A stretch of 64,000 bases of DNA from Lysobacter sp036697405 (lineage in GTDB: Bacteria > Pseudomonadota > Gammaproteobacteria > Xanthomonadales > Xanthomonadaceae). The first letter of the stretch is position 1, and each line of letters opens with the position of its first letter. The notes under the pieces were generated by a model. It saw only the letters and a list, made by a program, of their open reading frames with translations, was not told the origin of the DNA and did not search any database. Position numbers and translations under genes: made by a program. The stretch lies in the NCBI RefSeq assembly GCF_036697405.1, contig NZ_JBAHWA010000010.1, positions 73,011 to 137,010 on the forward strand, written 5' to 3'. Shown here piece after piece: positions 24,537 through 33,170 of the stretch.

Positions 24537-25655
24537 TTACAGACCGATCGCGGTTTCCGCGGTCACGTAAGGCAGGTTGTGGGCCAGGGCGACCGGTTCG
24601 CAGGTCACGTGGCCTTCGGACACGTTGAGGCCGTTACGCAGATGGACGTCGCGCGTCAGCGCTTCCTTCCAGCCGTGGTTGGCCAGCGCCAGGGTGAACG
24701 GCAGGGTCACGCTGTTGAGCGCGAAGGTCGAGGTGCGGGCGACCGCGCCGGGCATGTTGGCCACGCAGTAGTGCACGACGCCGTCGACCACGTAGGTGGG
24801 CGCGGCATGGGTGGTGGCGTGCGAGGTTTCGACGCAACCGCCCTGGTCGATGGCCACGTCGACGATGACCGAGCCCGGCTTCATGGTGCGGACCATATCG
24901 TGCGTGACCAGCTTGGGCGCGGCGGCGCCCGGCACCAGCACGGTACCGATCAGCAGGTCGGCGCGGCGCACCAGCTCTTCGATGGCCGAACGGGTCGAGA
25001 ACACGGTCGAGATGGACGTGCCGAACTGGGTGGCCAGACGCTTGAGCGCATCGGCGGAACGATCCACCACGGTGACCTGGGCGCCCATGCCGACGGCGAT
25101 CGTCGCCGCATGCGTACCGGACACGCCGCCGCCGAGGATGACCACTTCGGCCGCCGGCACGCCAGGCACGCCGCCCAACAGCACGCCGCGGCCGCCCTGC
25201 GCCTTCTCCAGCGCGTGCGCGCCGACCTGCGGCGCCAGGCGACCGGCGACTTCCGACATCGGAGTCAGCAGCGGCAGCGAACCGTTGGCGGCGGTCACGG
25301 TCTCGTACGCGATGCAGATCGCGCCGGAGGCGATCAGGTCGTTGGTCTGCGCGGCATCGGGCGCCAGGTGCAGATAGGTGAACAGGATCTGGCCCGGGCG
25401 CAGCTTGGCGCGCTCCTCGGCCAGCGGTTCCTTCACCTTCACGATCATTTCGGCGTCGGCGAAGATCTGGTCGGCACCGTCCACGATCACGGCGCCCGCG
25501 GCGACGTAGTCGGCATCGGCCAGCCCGGCGCCCAGACCGGCGCCCGCCTGCACCATCACCTGGTGGCCGTGGTGCACCAACTCCTGCACGGACGAGGGAA
25601 CGAGACCTACGCGGTACTCGTGGTTCTTGATTTCCTTCGGGACACCAATGCGCAT
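24537..25655 (-). CDS. ald: Alanine dehydrogenase
   Basis: 372 residues, the usual length. It catalyses reversible NAD-dependent oxidative deamination of L-alanine to pyruvate and ammonia in the cytoplasm. MRIGVPKEIKNHEYRVGLVP is the conserved N-terminus. The catalytic Lys75 (VKVKEPL) and His96 (TYLHLAPD) are at their family positions, and the NAD-binding turn is GGGVSG at 175-180. IDQGGCVETSHATTHAAPTY and GVVHYCVANMPGAVARTST are further signatures. The upstream in-frame extension is not needed. It is divergent from an Lrp/AsnC gene with AT-rich sites between them, so alanine-responsive control by that regulator is likely. Confidence 0.96.
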   Translation of the reverse strand: MRIGVPKEIKNHEYRVGLVPSSVQELVHHGHQVMVQAGAGLGAGLADADYVAAGAVIVDGADQIFADAEMIVKVKEPLAEERAKLRPGQILFTYLHLAPDAAQTNDLIASGAICIAYETVTAANGSLPLLTPMSEVAGRLAPQVGAHALEKAQGGRGVLLGGVPGVPAAEVVILGGGVSGTHAATIAVGMGAQVTVVDRSADALKRLATQFGTSISTVFSTRSAIEELVRRADLLIGTVLVPGAAAPKLVTHDMVRTMKPGSVIVDVAIDQGGCVETSHATTHAAPTYVVDGVVHYCVANMPGAVARTSTFALNSVTLPFTLALANHGWKEALTRDVHLRNGLNVSEGHVTCEPVALAHNLPYVTAETAIGL

Positions 25656-25733
25656 GGTCTGCTCTCGCCGTTGATCTGGCCCCGGCTCGTCCGGCGCCTT
25701 GTGGGGAGGCAGTATGGACGAGCAAACATGCAC

Positions 25734-25807
25734 TTATTCGCCAATTTCGTTGCCTGGCAGCCGTCAATGCCGCACTATTAGCCAATATTTTGTCTATTCA
25801 TCGAATA
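25734..25807. promoter_or_regulatory. AT-rich Lrp-type boxes between ald and its regulator
   Basis: In otherwise GC-rich DNA there are two related sites, TTATTCGCCAATTT (25734-25747) and CTATTAGCCAATATT (25775-25789), about four helical turns apart, and a perfect 13-bp palindrome TATTCATCGAATA (25795-25807) that ends two bases before the regulator's first ATG. Spaced, imperfect AT-rich boxes are typical of Lrp-family binding. Confidence 0.6.
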
Positions 25808-25809
25808 AT

Positions 25810-26274
25810 ATGCTAATGAAATTGGACGCCCGCGATCGCGCCATCCTGCGCCTGCTTCAGGAGGACGGGCGCCTGACCAATGCCGACGTGGCCCAGCAGA
25901 TCAACCTGTCGCCCTCGGCCTGCCTGCGGCGCGTCAAATTGCTGGAGGAGCGCGGCCTGATCGCGCGCTACGTGATGCTGCTGGACGAGAAAGTGGTGGG
26001 CCTGCCCGGCACCGCATTCGTGCTGGTGACGCTGGACCAGCAGGGGCGCGCCTCGCTGGACGCGTTCGAGGCGGAGATCCAGCAGCACCCCGAAGTCACC
26101 GAGTGCTGCCTGCTCGCCGGCACGGCCGACTACATGGTGCGCGTGGCCTACGCCGACTCCGCCGACTTCGAGCGCATCCATACCGAGATCCTGACCCAGC
26201 TGCCGGGCGTGGTGCGGGTGCAGTCGACGCTGGCGCTGCGCACGGTCAAGAAGACCACCGCGCTGCCGGTGTGA
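25810..26274 (+). CDS. Lrp/AsnC-family transcriptional regulator, probable regulator of ald
   Basis: 154 residues from ATG 25810, or 152 from ATG 25816. The N-terminal helix-turn-helix is LDARDRAILRLLQEDGRLTNADVAQQINLSPSACLRRVKLLEERGLI. The C-terminal RAM/AsnC ligand-binding domain includes VTECCLLAGTADYMVRVAYAD. Members form octamers that wrap DNA and respond to amino acids. Divergent placement beside alanine dehydrogenase is a common AldR/Lrp arrangement. Between this gene and the convergent GH76-like gene lies a long GC-rich inverted repeat (about 26279-26338) without a T tract. Confidence 0.92.
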   Translation: MLMKLDARDRAILRLLQEDGRLTNADVAQQINLSPSACLRRVKLLEERGLIARYVMLLDEKVVGLPGTAFVLVTLDQQGRASLDAFEAEIQQHPEVTECCLLAGTADYMVRVAYADSADFERIHTEILTQLPGVVRVQSTLALRTVKKTTALPV

Positions 26275-26340
26275 GGCCGTCCGCGGCCGCCGACGCAGGT
26301 CGCCGGCGCCAGCAGGCACCGGCGGCCGCGCGACGGACGC

Positions 26341-27783
26341 TCAGCTGATCGCGATCGCCAGCGTCAGCACCGCCAAACGATTGACGTAGGCCGACATCAG
26401 GTCGGCGTTGCCGTTGCCGTTGTTCTGCGGAGTGAACGCGTCGCAGGCGCCAGGAGGCGATGGCGAGCCGAAGCTAGGATTCACCAGCGCGTCGGCCATG
26501 GCGAGGATCGCCGGCTTGTACGCGGTCAGCAGCGCCGGCTCGGCCCGATAGGCCTGCAGCAGATAGCGCAGGTAGGCGCCCACGCCGGTCTGGTAATCGC
26601 CGTAGTCGCTGCCCGGCGGCGTCACGTTGTACGGGTCCGCGGCTCCCACCTCCAGCCAGGGCAGCGGGAAACTGCCGCTGACCGAACCGTAAGTGCGCGC
26701 GCGGAAATAGTTGGCGAAGGTGCCCTTGATGAGATCCGGGTACAGGCCGCACACCGGCGGCGGCGAGGCCTTGTAGATCGCATTCGCCTCGCGCAGGGCG
26801 CCGATCAGCAGGCCCTGGTCGCCGCTCCACGTCATGTCCTTGTTGTACGAGGAATCCCAGTAGATCTCGTTGTTCACCGCATGGAAGCTGGACACGCGCT
26901 CGCGCACCAAGGACCCGCCCTGCGAGCCCTGCTGCCCCGTCAGCAACAGCGACTGCAGCGGGTCCGCCGTCTTCAGCATCCACAGCTGCCACCAGGCGAT
27001 CTGATCCTCCCAGGCCTGGTTGCAGGCCGCGAGGTTGAAACTCACCCCACTGAAGTACGGCGCTAAATCCGGCCGCTTCGCGGCCTGGGACAAGCGCAGG
27101 CTCAGCAGCGCATAGACGGCGTTGGTGACGGTATTCTGGATCGGATTGAGGACGTCGCCGCCGCCGCTGTTGTACTCGGGCGACGGAATGGGGTGCTCGG
27201 TGGCGGTGAAGGGCGAGTTCCAAATGCCGCCGGGCGAGTAGCGCGGACGCAGCTTGGCCTGCATGTCCGGCGTCACGCCCGGCCAGGTCTGATTGATGTA
27301 AACCCAGCAATTGGGCGCACCGGTGTTGTTGCCGTGGGTGCTGGCGAAGCTAGCCCACCCCGGCGGATCGAGGTAGGGATAGGCCCCCTGCGGCCCCGAC
27401 ACCGTCGACCAACCCGCGCCGTACATGTAGCACCAGGAATTGATCGCGATCTTGAGGAAGTCGTAGCGGTGCTTGGCCGCGAAGCCCAACTCGGCCGCGC
27501 GCAAGGCCGCGATGCCGATCCAGCCGAAGTCGTCCCACCAATTGCCTTTCTTGGTCGGATCCAAGGCGCTCAACGCGTCGTCCCCGTAATCCGCGCTATC
27601 GATACCGCTGACGACGAAGTAATCGAGCAGGCTGTCGAAAGCGCAGGCGGTCCGCCAGACATTGCCGGCGGAGTTCCACAGCGGGGTAATCTGTTTGAAG
27701 AGTGCAGCGGCTTCGGCCAGATAGGCCGCTTTATCGGCCGGCACGCCTTGTTGCGTGGCACGGCCATCCTGAGTGTCGTTCAT
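26341..27783 (-). CDS. GH76-like (alpha-1,6-mannanase fold) protein without a signal peptide
   Basis: 480 residues. An (alpha/alpha)6 barrel glycosidase of the GH76 type is suggested by NWWDDFGWIGIAALRA, with the adjacent acidic pair Asp84-Asp85 that is catalytic in GH76, and by NKDMTWSGDQGLLIGALREA. Aromatic-rich loops (SWCYMYGAGWSTV, NCWVYINQTWPGV) fit a carbohydrate-binding groove. The ATG at 27783 gives MNDTQDGRATQQGV, with no hydrophobic signal. The protein would be cytoplasmic or exported by another route. The gene stands alone. Confidence 0.72.
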   Translation of the reverse strand: MNDTQDGRATQQGVPADKAAYLAEAAALFKQITPLWNSAGNVWRTACAFDSLLDYFVVSGIDSADYGDDALSALDPTKKGNWWDDFGWIGIAALRAAELGFAAKHRYDFLKIAINSWCYMYGAGWSTVSGPQGAYPYLDPPGWASFASTHGNNTGAPNCWVYINQTWPGVTPDMQAKLRPRYSPGGIWNSPFTATEHPIPSPEYNSGGGDVLNPIQNTVTNAVYALLSLRLSQAAKRPDLAPYFSGVSFNLAACNQAWEDQIAWWQLWMLKTADPLQSLLLTGQQGSQGGSLVRERVSSFHAVNNEIYWDSSYNKDMTWSGDQGLLIGALREANAIYKASPPPVCGLYPDLIKGTFANYFRARTYGSVSGSFPLPWLEVGAADPYNVTPPGSDYGDYQTGVGAYLRYLLQAYRAEPALLTAYKPAILAMADALVNPSFGSPSPPGACDAFTPQNNGNGNADLMSAYVNRLAVLTLAIAIS

Positions 27784-28153
27784 GGCTTCATCCTTGAGCT
27801 GGGTGATAGGGAGCTGCGATCTGTGCTGCTCTTGGTGCGCAGGCAGCATAGCCCCATGCAAGCCCACGAACTCGACGACCTAGCCGTTCTCTACGACGCA
27901 CGGCCATGTTCGTCGGCCCGGGCGGTACGGCGGCCGATGGCCCCGACCTCGTCACCGGGCATCCGCCGACGCCCGAGGGCGCCATCGGCCTTCGCCGCCT
28001 ACAAGCAGCCCCGACACAGTCGCCCCTTCACGCATTGCGGCCGCCGTCAGCGCCGGTGCTGACGGCGGCATGGGCTCTCTGCCGCTCAGTCGGACACTGA
28101 GTGCAGCATGGGCGGTCCCGCCTTAGATGGACCGCACCCCGATCGCCGGTTCC
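27784..28153. other. 370-base intergenic region
   Basis: Lies between two minus-strand genes. It should contain the promoter of the GH76-like gene. I see no supported ORF, repeat or clear terminator. Confidence 0.5.
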
Positions 28154-28810
28154 TCAGACGACCCGCATCGACAGTTCGACATCGTCGGCGAAAGGAACGG
28201 ATAGATAGCCGGACGCCGGCGAACGCACATGCGCCAGATATTCCGGGCTGAAGTCGGCGTTGTCCGCGACGATCAACGCGCCCGGCCGCAAACGGTCTTC
28301 CACCAGCGCCAGCACCTCGGCATACAGCGACTTGGCGCCGTCCAGCAGCAGCAGGTCGATCGAGTCGGGCAGATCCGACGCCAGGCTCTGCAGCGCATCG
28401 CCCGCACGCACCTCCACCAGGTCGACGAACCCGGCCTCGGCGATGTGCTGCCTCGCGCGCGCGACCTTGGACGGCTCGAACTCCGTGGTGAGAACGCGGC
28501 CGCCGCCGTTGTCGCGAACGGCCGCCGCCAGGTGCAAGGTCGAAATCCCGAAAGAGGTTCCGAACTCGACGACGCTGCGGGCTCCGGACGTGCGCGCCAG
28601 CACGTAAAGCAGACGACCGGTCTCGCGCGAAACCGGCAGCCAGAGATCCTTGAACCGCTCGTAGAAATCGACGTACTCGGTCTTGCTCAACATCAGGCGC
28701 TGGAGCTCGTCCTGCGACATCTGGGCGGCCTCCGGACTGCTGGCCGCATCCGCTTCGTTGAAGAGCCGATCGAGCAAGGGAGCAAGGGGTGCAACAGAAA
28801 GGGTGTTCAT
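28154..28810 (-). CDS. SAM-dependent O-methyltransferase, class I
   Basis: 218 residues from ATG 28810. The SAM-binding core is visible: ARSVVEFGTSFGISTLHLAAAV (motif I, E/DxGxxxG), RVLTTEFEPSKVARARQHI (acidic residue binding the ribose), LVEVRAGDALQSL, SIDLLLLDGAKSLYAEVL and GALIVADNADFSPEY. It resembles the catechol/caffeoyl-CoA O-methyltransferase group. The substrate is unknown. A TetR regulator is divergent, and a palindrome lies 48 bases upstream of the start, so induction by a small molecule is plausible. Confidence 0.87.
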   Translation of the reverse strand: MNTLSVAPLAPLLDRLFNEADAASSPEAAQMSQDELQRLMLSKTEYVDFYERFKDLWLPVSRETGRLLYVLARTSGARSVVEFGTSFGISTLHLAAAVRDNGGGRVLTTEFEPSKVARARQHIAEAGFVDLVEVRAGDALQSLASDLPDSIDLLLLDGAKSLYAEVLALVEDRLRPGALIVADNADFSPEYLAHVRSPASGYLSVPFADDVELSMRVV

Positions 28811-28857
28811 GGGCTTTATCCGTCTTGTGCGAGTGAAATCTCGTGCCGGCACACAAT

Positions 28858-28870
28858 ACGAATAATTCGT
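28858..28870. promoter_or_regulatory. 13-bp palindrome, candidate TetR operator
   Basis: ACGAATAATTCGT has perfect 6-bp arms around one base. It is in the promoter position of the O-methyltransferase gene and within the 450-base region (28811-29260) shared with the divergent TetR gene. Nothing else in that region looks like a gene. Confidence 0.5.
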
Positions 28871-29260
28871 CGTTTTTCGTACTCGCATTGGCTTCCGCCA
28901 TGCTCAACCCGACGCGAAACGCCTGGATTTCCGGCACTTTCGCCCAAGAACGGCCGATTGAACCGAACGCTTTCCGCGCATCGACCCGCCATCGTTCGCA
29001 TTTCATGAGCACCGAACCCCGCTTCATCGCAGCAGAGCGGCTACTGAGCCACTGGCTGTACCGTTCGGCATCGCGAGCTTGCTTCCGCCGCAAGTGGAGC
29101 ACCGCGACGAGCTCCACGACGGCCTACGTTGCCGGGCAAGAGTTCGTCATCGGCCACCAGATGGCGACTGACGGCAGCAGCGTCGGCGTGTCAGGACTCT
29201 GACCAGGGCCTATGATGCGACCCGTTCGTCATACCCATTGCGCGCACAGAAGGGCCGACC

Positions 29261-29893
29261 ATGGCAGACCGCAAAGCCCCCAGGATCTCCTCGCGCAAGC
29301 AGCCCAAGCAGGCCCGATCGAACCAGCTGGTCGCCGCGATCCTGGAGGCGGCCGCCCAGGTCCTGGCCGCGGAGGGCGCGCAACGCTTCACCACCGCCCG
29401 CGTGGCCGAACGCGCCGGCGTCAGCATCGGATCGCTGTACCAGTACTTCCCCAACAAGGCCGCCATCCTCTTCCGCCTGCAAAGCGACGAGTGGCGGCAG
29501 ACGTCCGACCTGCTCGGCCTCATCCTGAAAGACACCGCCCAGCCGCCGCAGGAACGGCTGCGCACCCTGGTCCACGCCTTCGTCCGCTCCGAATGCGAGG
29601 AAGCCCAGATGCGGGTCGCCCTCAACGACGCCGCCCCGCTCTACCGCAACGCGCCCGAAGCCAAGGAAGTACGCGCCGCGGGCAACCGCACCCTCCAGGC
29701 CTTCATGCGGGAAGTTCTGCCGAACACCCCCAGCGCCACCCGCCTGCGCGCAGGCGGCCTGATCAGCACGACGCTCAGCACCGTGGGCAAACAATTTTCC
29801 GAATCGCCGCGGACCCAGGCGGAGATCAAGGCCTATGCGGACGCGATGTCCGACATGTTTCTGGCCTATATCGAGCGCATCAAGCGGTCGTGA
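29261..29893 (+). CDS. TetR-family transcriptional regulator
   Basis: 210 residues. The N-terminal DNA-binding domain reads RSNQLVAAILEAAAQVLAAEGAQRFTTARVAERAGVSIGSLYQYFPNKAAILFRL, the standard TetR helix-turn-helix with the GSLYQYFxNK recognition region. The C-terminal ligand domain is only family-typical. Divergent from the O-methyltransferase gene, which it probably controls together with itself. A degenerate repeat element follows 36 bases after the stop. Confidence 0.93.
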   Translation: MADRKAPRISSRKQPKQARSNQLVAAILEAAAQVLAAEGAQRFTTARVAERAGVSIGSLYQYFPNKAAILFRLQSDEWRQTSDLLGLILKDTAQPPQERLRTLVHAFVRSECEEAQMRVALNDAAPLYRNAPEAKEVRAAGNRTLQAFMREVLPNTPSATRLRAGGLISTTLSTVGKQFSESPRTQAEIKAYADAMSDMFLAYIERIKRS

Positions 29894-30311
29894 AATCGTT
29901 CCACCCAGGCGATGCCGGCACCGTCTCCGCCGCCCCCTTTTCCTCTGGGCTGGTGAAGTATTAAAGCTGGGGTGCGCGATCAGAAATGGACCTGGCCCTT
30001 TTACGCAAGCTCGGCCGAGGTTAGCCAAGCCCTGGCGCCTGACGGCCTCCTCTCGTTTGATCGCCGAGCCGACGCGGGGTTACCATGCCCGCGCGATCGC
30101 ATTGATCGCCGTCTGTGTTCGTTGCCGCGGACCCGTTTCAGTGGCTCGCGACGTCTCTCACCCGTATCCACGCCGCCGGTCGCTCGTGCGACCCAATACT
30201 GCGCGCGATCACGAGGGGCGACGGCCTGGGCACGGACTTCGCTACCGACGGGCCGCGCGAGGCCGCGGCCTCCGGCATCGGAAGCATTCACCTCATTGAA
30301 AGGACATCGTT
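29894..30311. other. 418-base intergenic region
   Basis: Contains the diverged repeat copy at 29930-30005. The remainder has no supported ORF. The lipoprotein gene's ribosome site (AAAGGA) is at its right edge. Confidence 0.5.
29930..30005 (+). repeat. Diverged ~76-bp interspersed repeat, copy A
   Basis: Shares landmarks in the same order with copy B at 31797-31874: CCCCCTT…CCTCTG.GCTGGTG.AGTA, then an AAATG-containing middle (GAAATG), ending CCCTTTT(T)ACG. The alignment was made by eye. It looks like a degraded non-coding repeat family member. Confidence 0.5.
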
Positions 30312-30845
30312 TTGAACAAGTTTCGCCATCTCGTACTGCTCGGTTTGCTTGCGCTGTTCGCCGCCGCCTGCTCCAGCGGTGGCCGCAGCACCATGACTCC
30401 CGACGAATACCTGCTGCACAACGTCTCGGCCTGGAACGGTGCGACCGAGTACATCAATCGCTGGCTCGGCGGCGAGCAGGGCGAGGCATTCACCCAGTCG
30501 CTGCAGGAACACAAGAACATGAAGCAGTACGCAGGCCCGCTGGGCCATGCGCGCGCCGAACTGGCGCAGGTGCTGATCCAGGTGCAGACCTTCCCGCCGC
30601 CGGAAGATGCGGTCGCACTGCGCGACATGACCGCGACCTACCTCAAGACCGCTGACAGCATCTACGAGACGATGCAGAAAGTCGCCGCGTTGCCGGACGG
30701 CTTCAGCGGCGAGCAGTTCGCGCCTTTGGGTAGCGAGCTCGAGCGCCTGGGCAAGGACCTGGAAACCCAGATGAGCCGCTTGAACGACGCCCAGAGTGCC
30801 TACGCAAAGAAGCATGGCATCCAGTTGCAGCAGTCCGGCGGCTGA
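30312..30845 (+). CDS. Helical lipoprotein of unknown function
   Basis: 177 residues, TTG start with AAAGGA about 7 bases upstream. The lipoprotein signal FRHLVLLGLLALFAAACSSGG gives lipidation near Cys20. The mature protein is almost wholly alpha-helical (LQEHKNMKQYAGPLGHARAELAQVLIQVQTF; LGSELERLGKDLETQMSRLNDAQSAYAKKHGI), as in small periplasmic bundle proteins. Not recognised beyond that. It is followed by a clear intrinsic terminator, so it is monocistronic. Confidence 0.8.
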   Translation: MNKFRHLVLLGLLALFAAACSSGGRSTMTPDEYLLHNVSAWNGATEYINRWLGGEQGEAFTQSLQEHKNMKQYAGPLGHARAELAQVLIQVQTFPPPEDAVALRDMTATYLKTADSIYETMQKVAALPDGFSGEQFAPLGSELERLGKDLETQMSRLNDAQSAYAKKHGIQLQQSGG

Positions 30846-30865
30846 GCGCTACGCCGATGACAAGC

Positions 30866-30897
30866 AAGGCCGGCTGCCGCGAGGCGCCGGCCTTTTT
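30866..30897 (+). terminator. Intrinsic terminator after the helical lipoprotein gene
   Basis: GGCCGGC and GCCGGCC arms (30868-30874, 30886-30892) followed by TTTTT, beginning about 20 bases after the stop codon. The remaining bases to 31196 show no supported gene. Confidence 0.85.
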
Positions 30898-31196
30898 CAT
30901 GCGGTGCGGCCGGCGCGCGCGCCAGGCAGCCGCAATACCGCCTGCCCGGTTCTGCTGGCGGCGAGCGCCTCGGCCGGCAATTGCATGTCGATCAGGTTTT
31001 GACTCACACCCCATCCTTAGCGGCCTGTGAGATCACACTGATCTCACGGCCAGCCCGCGCAGATCAGGACGATGCTCGCGAGCGTTGTCATGCGGATCGC
31101 GAAGCGTTCTGGGCAAGCGTGAAAGTTCGTGCTCCGCGCGTGACTCGCCGACAAAGCGCTCCGACTTCGGGCTCCAACCCCGGATCTCGGCGCCGA

Positions 31197-31751
31197 TTAC
31201 CAAACCAGGTCGTCGGGCACCTGGAACTGCGCGTAGTACGCATCGTCTTCGGCCGTCGTCGCGGTGGAACCGGCGTCGGTGGCCAGCCCGTGATCGAGCA
31301 CGATCATGCTGGCATCGCGTTCGCGGACCTTGTCCGCCGCCGCGCGCGGCAGCAGCTCGTAGCGCTCGTCCACGCAGGCGATCACGAGCACGCCGGAGGA
31401 CAACTTCTTGCGCAGGTCCTCATCGACCAGCACGCTGCGAATGACGCCGCCGGCGGTGAAGCGGTACTCGCTCTCGCCCGAACGCGGCACTTTCCGGTCC
31501 TCGATGATCTGCCGCGCCTGCGCGCGCAGTTCGGCGATGCGTGCCTGTGCCTTGCGCTCGGCCGCCAGCGCGCGGTCCCGCTCGGCCTTTTCGGCCCGCG
31601 CCCGCTCCGCCTCCAACTGGACCTCGCTGGGCCCGGACGCCCCCTTGGCGTGCCGCGCTTTGTTCTGCTCGCGCGCCACCTCGGCCACCTTGGACTTTTT
31701 GACCAGCCCTGCCTTGAGCAGCTGTTCCTGTAGCGGATTCGCCTTTGCCAT
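31197..31751 (-). CDS. DUF2058 family protein (YaiL-like)
   Basis: 184 residues. MAKANPLQEQLLKAGLVKKSKVAEVAREQNKAR is the typical basic N-terminus. It is followed by a charged helix rich in Ala/Glu/Arg (EAERARAEKAERDRALAAERKAQARIAELRAQARQI) and a C-terminal YRFTAGGVIRSVLVDEDLRKKLSSGVLVIACVDERYELLPR block. The family is annotated as nucleic-acid-associated in gammaproteobacteria, without a proven role. The start is placed at the conserved MAKxNPLQEQLL. Confidence 0.88.
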   Translation of the reverse strand: MAKANPLQEQLLKAGLVKKSKVAEVAREQNKARHAKGASGPSEVQLEAERARAEKAERDRALAAERKAQARIAELRAQARQIIEDRKVPRSGESEYRFTAGGVIRSVLVDEDLRKKLSSGVLVIACVDERYELLPRAAADKVRERDASMIVLDHGLATDAGSTATTAEDDAYYAQFQVPDDLVW

Positions 31752-31796
31752 GCCGCAGCTTCTTACCGGGGATTTCTGGCCATCATACCCCTGTCC

Positions 31797-31874
31797 CCGC
31801 CCCCTTCCCTCTGTGCTGGTGGAGTACCAGAACCGGGTACCCAATTGGAAATGAAGCAGACCCTCTTTTTACGG
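31797..31874 (+). repeat. Diverged ~78-bp interspersed repeat, copy B
   Basis: Partner of copy A (29930-30005). The middle reads GCTGGTGGAGTACCAGAACC and it ends CCCTCTTTTTACG. It lies upstream of the DUF2058 gene and may contain part of its promoter. By-eye alignment only. Confidence 0.5.
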
Positions 31875-32049
31875 TACGGCTCAATCAAGGACTACCGTAG
31901 CAACCCGTAGCCATGGCCCCAGCCCCAAGGCCGTCGACTTCAATCGTGATCGGCTGCGCGCCGTGCCAACTAAGATCGACGAGCGAGCCTCGGAGTGCGT
32001 AAGCGATGCGTCGCCCGCATATCGAACCGCTTACACAGGTCCCCTTACG

Positions 32050-33147
32050 CTAGCGCAGCGCCACCCAGCTCGCAGCTTCCTGCACGGTCACCGTCTGTCC
32101 TGGCTCCACCCGCTCGCCGCCGCGCACGATCAGGCGATCGCCGGGCCTCACCTCGCCGCTGATCTCGACCAGATCGCCGACTTCGGTGCCGGTCCGCACC
32201 GGCAGGCGCTCGGCCTTGTTGTCGGCGCCTACGCGCAGCACGAAGCTGCCTTCGCGACGCAGGATCACCGCGTCGCGCCGCGCCGCCACGGTCACGCGCG
32301 GCGTGGCGCTGGGCATGCCCACTTCCACCGCCGTCCCGACCGGCAGTTCGCGCGCATCCATCGCAATGCGCAATTCGAGCTGACGCGAGGCCTCGTCGCC
32401 CACCGGCACGAACGCGCTGATCGGATGGGTGCGCTCCCGACCGTCCACCCGCACCAGCACCGGCATGCCGACGGCGAGGTAGCGGGCCAGGTCCACCGGC
32501 GCGCGCACGCGCACTTCCTGCGCCGAGGTGTCGACCAGCCGGGCAACCGCTGCGCCGCTGGCCACGTATTCGCCCAGTTGCACCTGGCGCTCGGCGACCA
32601 CGCCGGAGAACGGCGCACGCACGGTCATCTGCGCGCGCTGGTGCCGCGTTTGCGCCAGCAGCGCCTGCGAACGCGCACGGTCCTGCATCAGCACATCGCG
32701 CTCGGCGCGCAGTTGCTCGTACTGAGCGCGCGCGATGTTCTGCTGCGCGGCCAGTTGCGCGTAGCGCTGCTCCTGTCGCGTGGCCAGATCGAGTTGGGCC
32801 TGGATGCGCGCCAGCTCCGCCTGCCCTTCCTGCTCGCGCAGGCGCAGGGCCGAGTCGTCGAGCACCGCCAGAGGCTCGCCGGCACGCACTTGCTGGCCGA
32901 CCTCGGCCACGCGCACCACGCGGCCATTTTGTTCGCTGGCCACGCGCGCATCCCGACGGCTGATGACGCCGCCGGGCGCCCAGCGGCGCGGCGCCAGTTC
33001 GGTGCTCACCGCGGCCGCCACACCGACTACCGCTGGCGGCGCGTCGGGCTTGGCGGGAGCGCTCGCGTCGGCGTCGTAGTCCCACAGCGGGACGAACAAT
33101 GCGGCCGCGAGCGCCGCGGCGATCAGTGTCTTGTACAAGGTGCGCAT
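32050..33147 (-). CDS. RND efflux periplasmic adaptor (membrane fusion protein)
   Basis: 365 residues. An N-terminal signal/anchor (LYKTLIAAALAAALFVPLW) precedes a barrel-sandwich half (GGVISRRDARVASEQNGRVVRVAEVGQQVRAGEPLAVLD), a helical hairpin (about residues 100-170, Gln/Ala/Arg-rich), the second lipoyl half (MTVRAPFSGVVAERQVQLGEYVASGAAVARLVDT) and beta-barrel and proximal domains. It bridges the inner-membrane pump to an outer-membrane channel. It is the last gene of the minus-strand block, 23 bases after the pump gene. No outer-membrane factor gene is nearby, so a shared TolC-like channel must serve. Confidence 0.92.
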   Translation of the reverse strand: MRTLYKTLIAAALAAALFVPLWDYDADASAPAKPDAPPAVVGVAAAVSTELAPRRWAPGGVISRRDARVASEQNGRVVRVAEVGQQVRAGEPLAVLDDSALRLREQEGQAELARIQAQLDLATRQEQRYAQLAAQQNIARAQYEQLRAERDVLMQDRARSQALLAQTRHQRAQMTVRAPFSGVVAERQVQLGEYVASGAAVARLVDTSAQEVRVRAPVDLARYLAVGMPVLVRVDGRERTHPISAFVPVGDEASRQLELRIAMDARELPVGTAVEVGMPSATPRVTVAARRDAVILRREGSFVLRVGADNKAERLPVRTGTEVGDLVEISGEVRPGDRLIVRGGERVEPGQTVTVQEAASWVALR

Positions 33148-33170
33148 GGCGTACTCCGTGGGGAAGGAGG

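Noticed and set aside
26279..26338. Terminator between lrp-type gene and GH76-like gene
   Set aside because: A long GC-rich inverted repeat exists, but neither strand has a T tract.
30996..31020. Another copy of the GGGGTCAG relic near the DUF2058 gene
   Set aside because: The minus strand GGATGGGGTGTGAGTC resembles the core only partly; too weak to claim.
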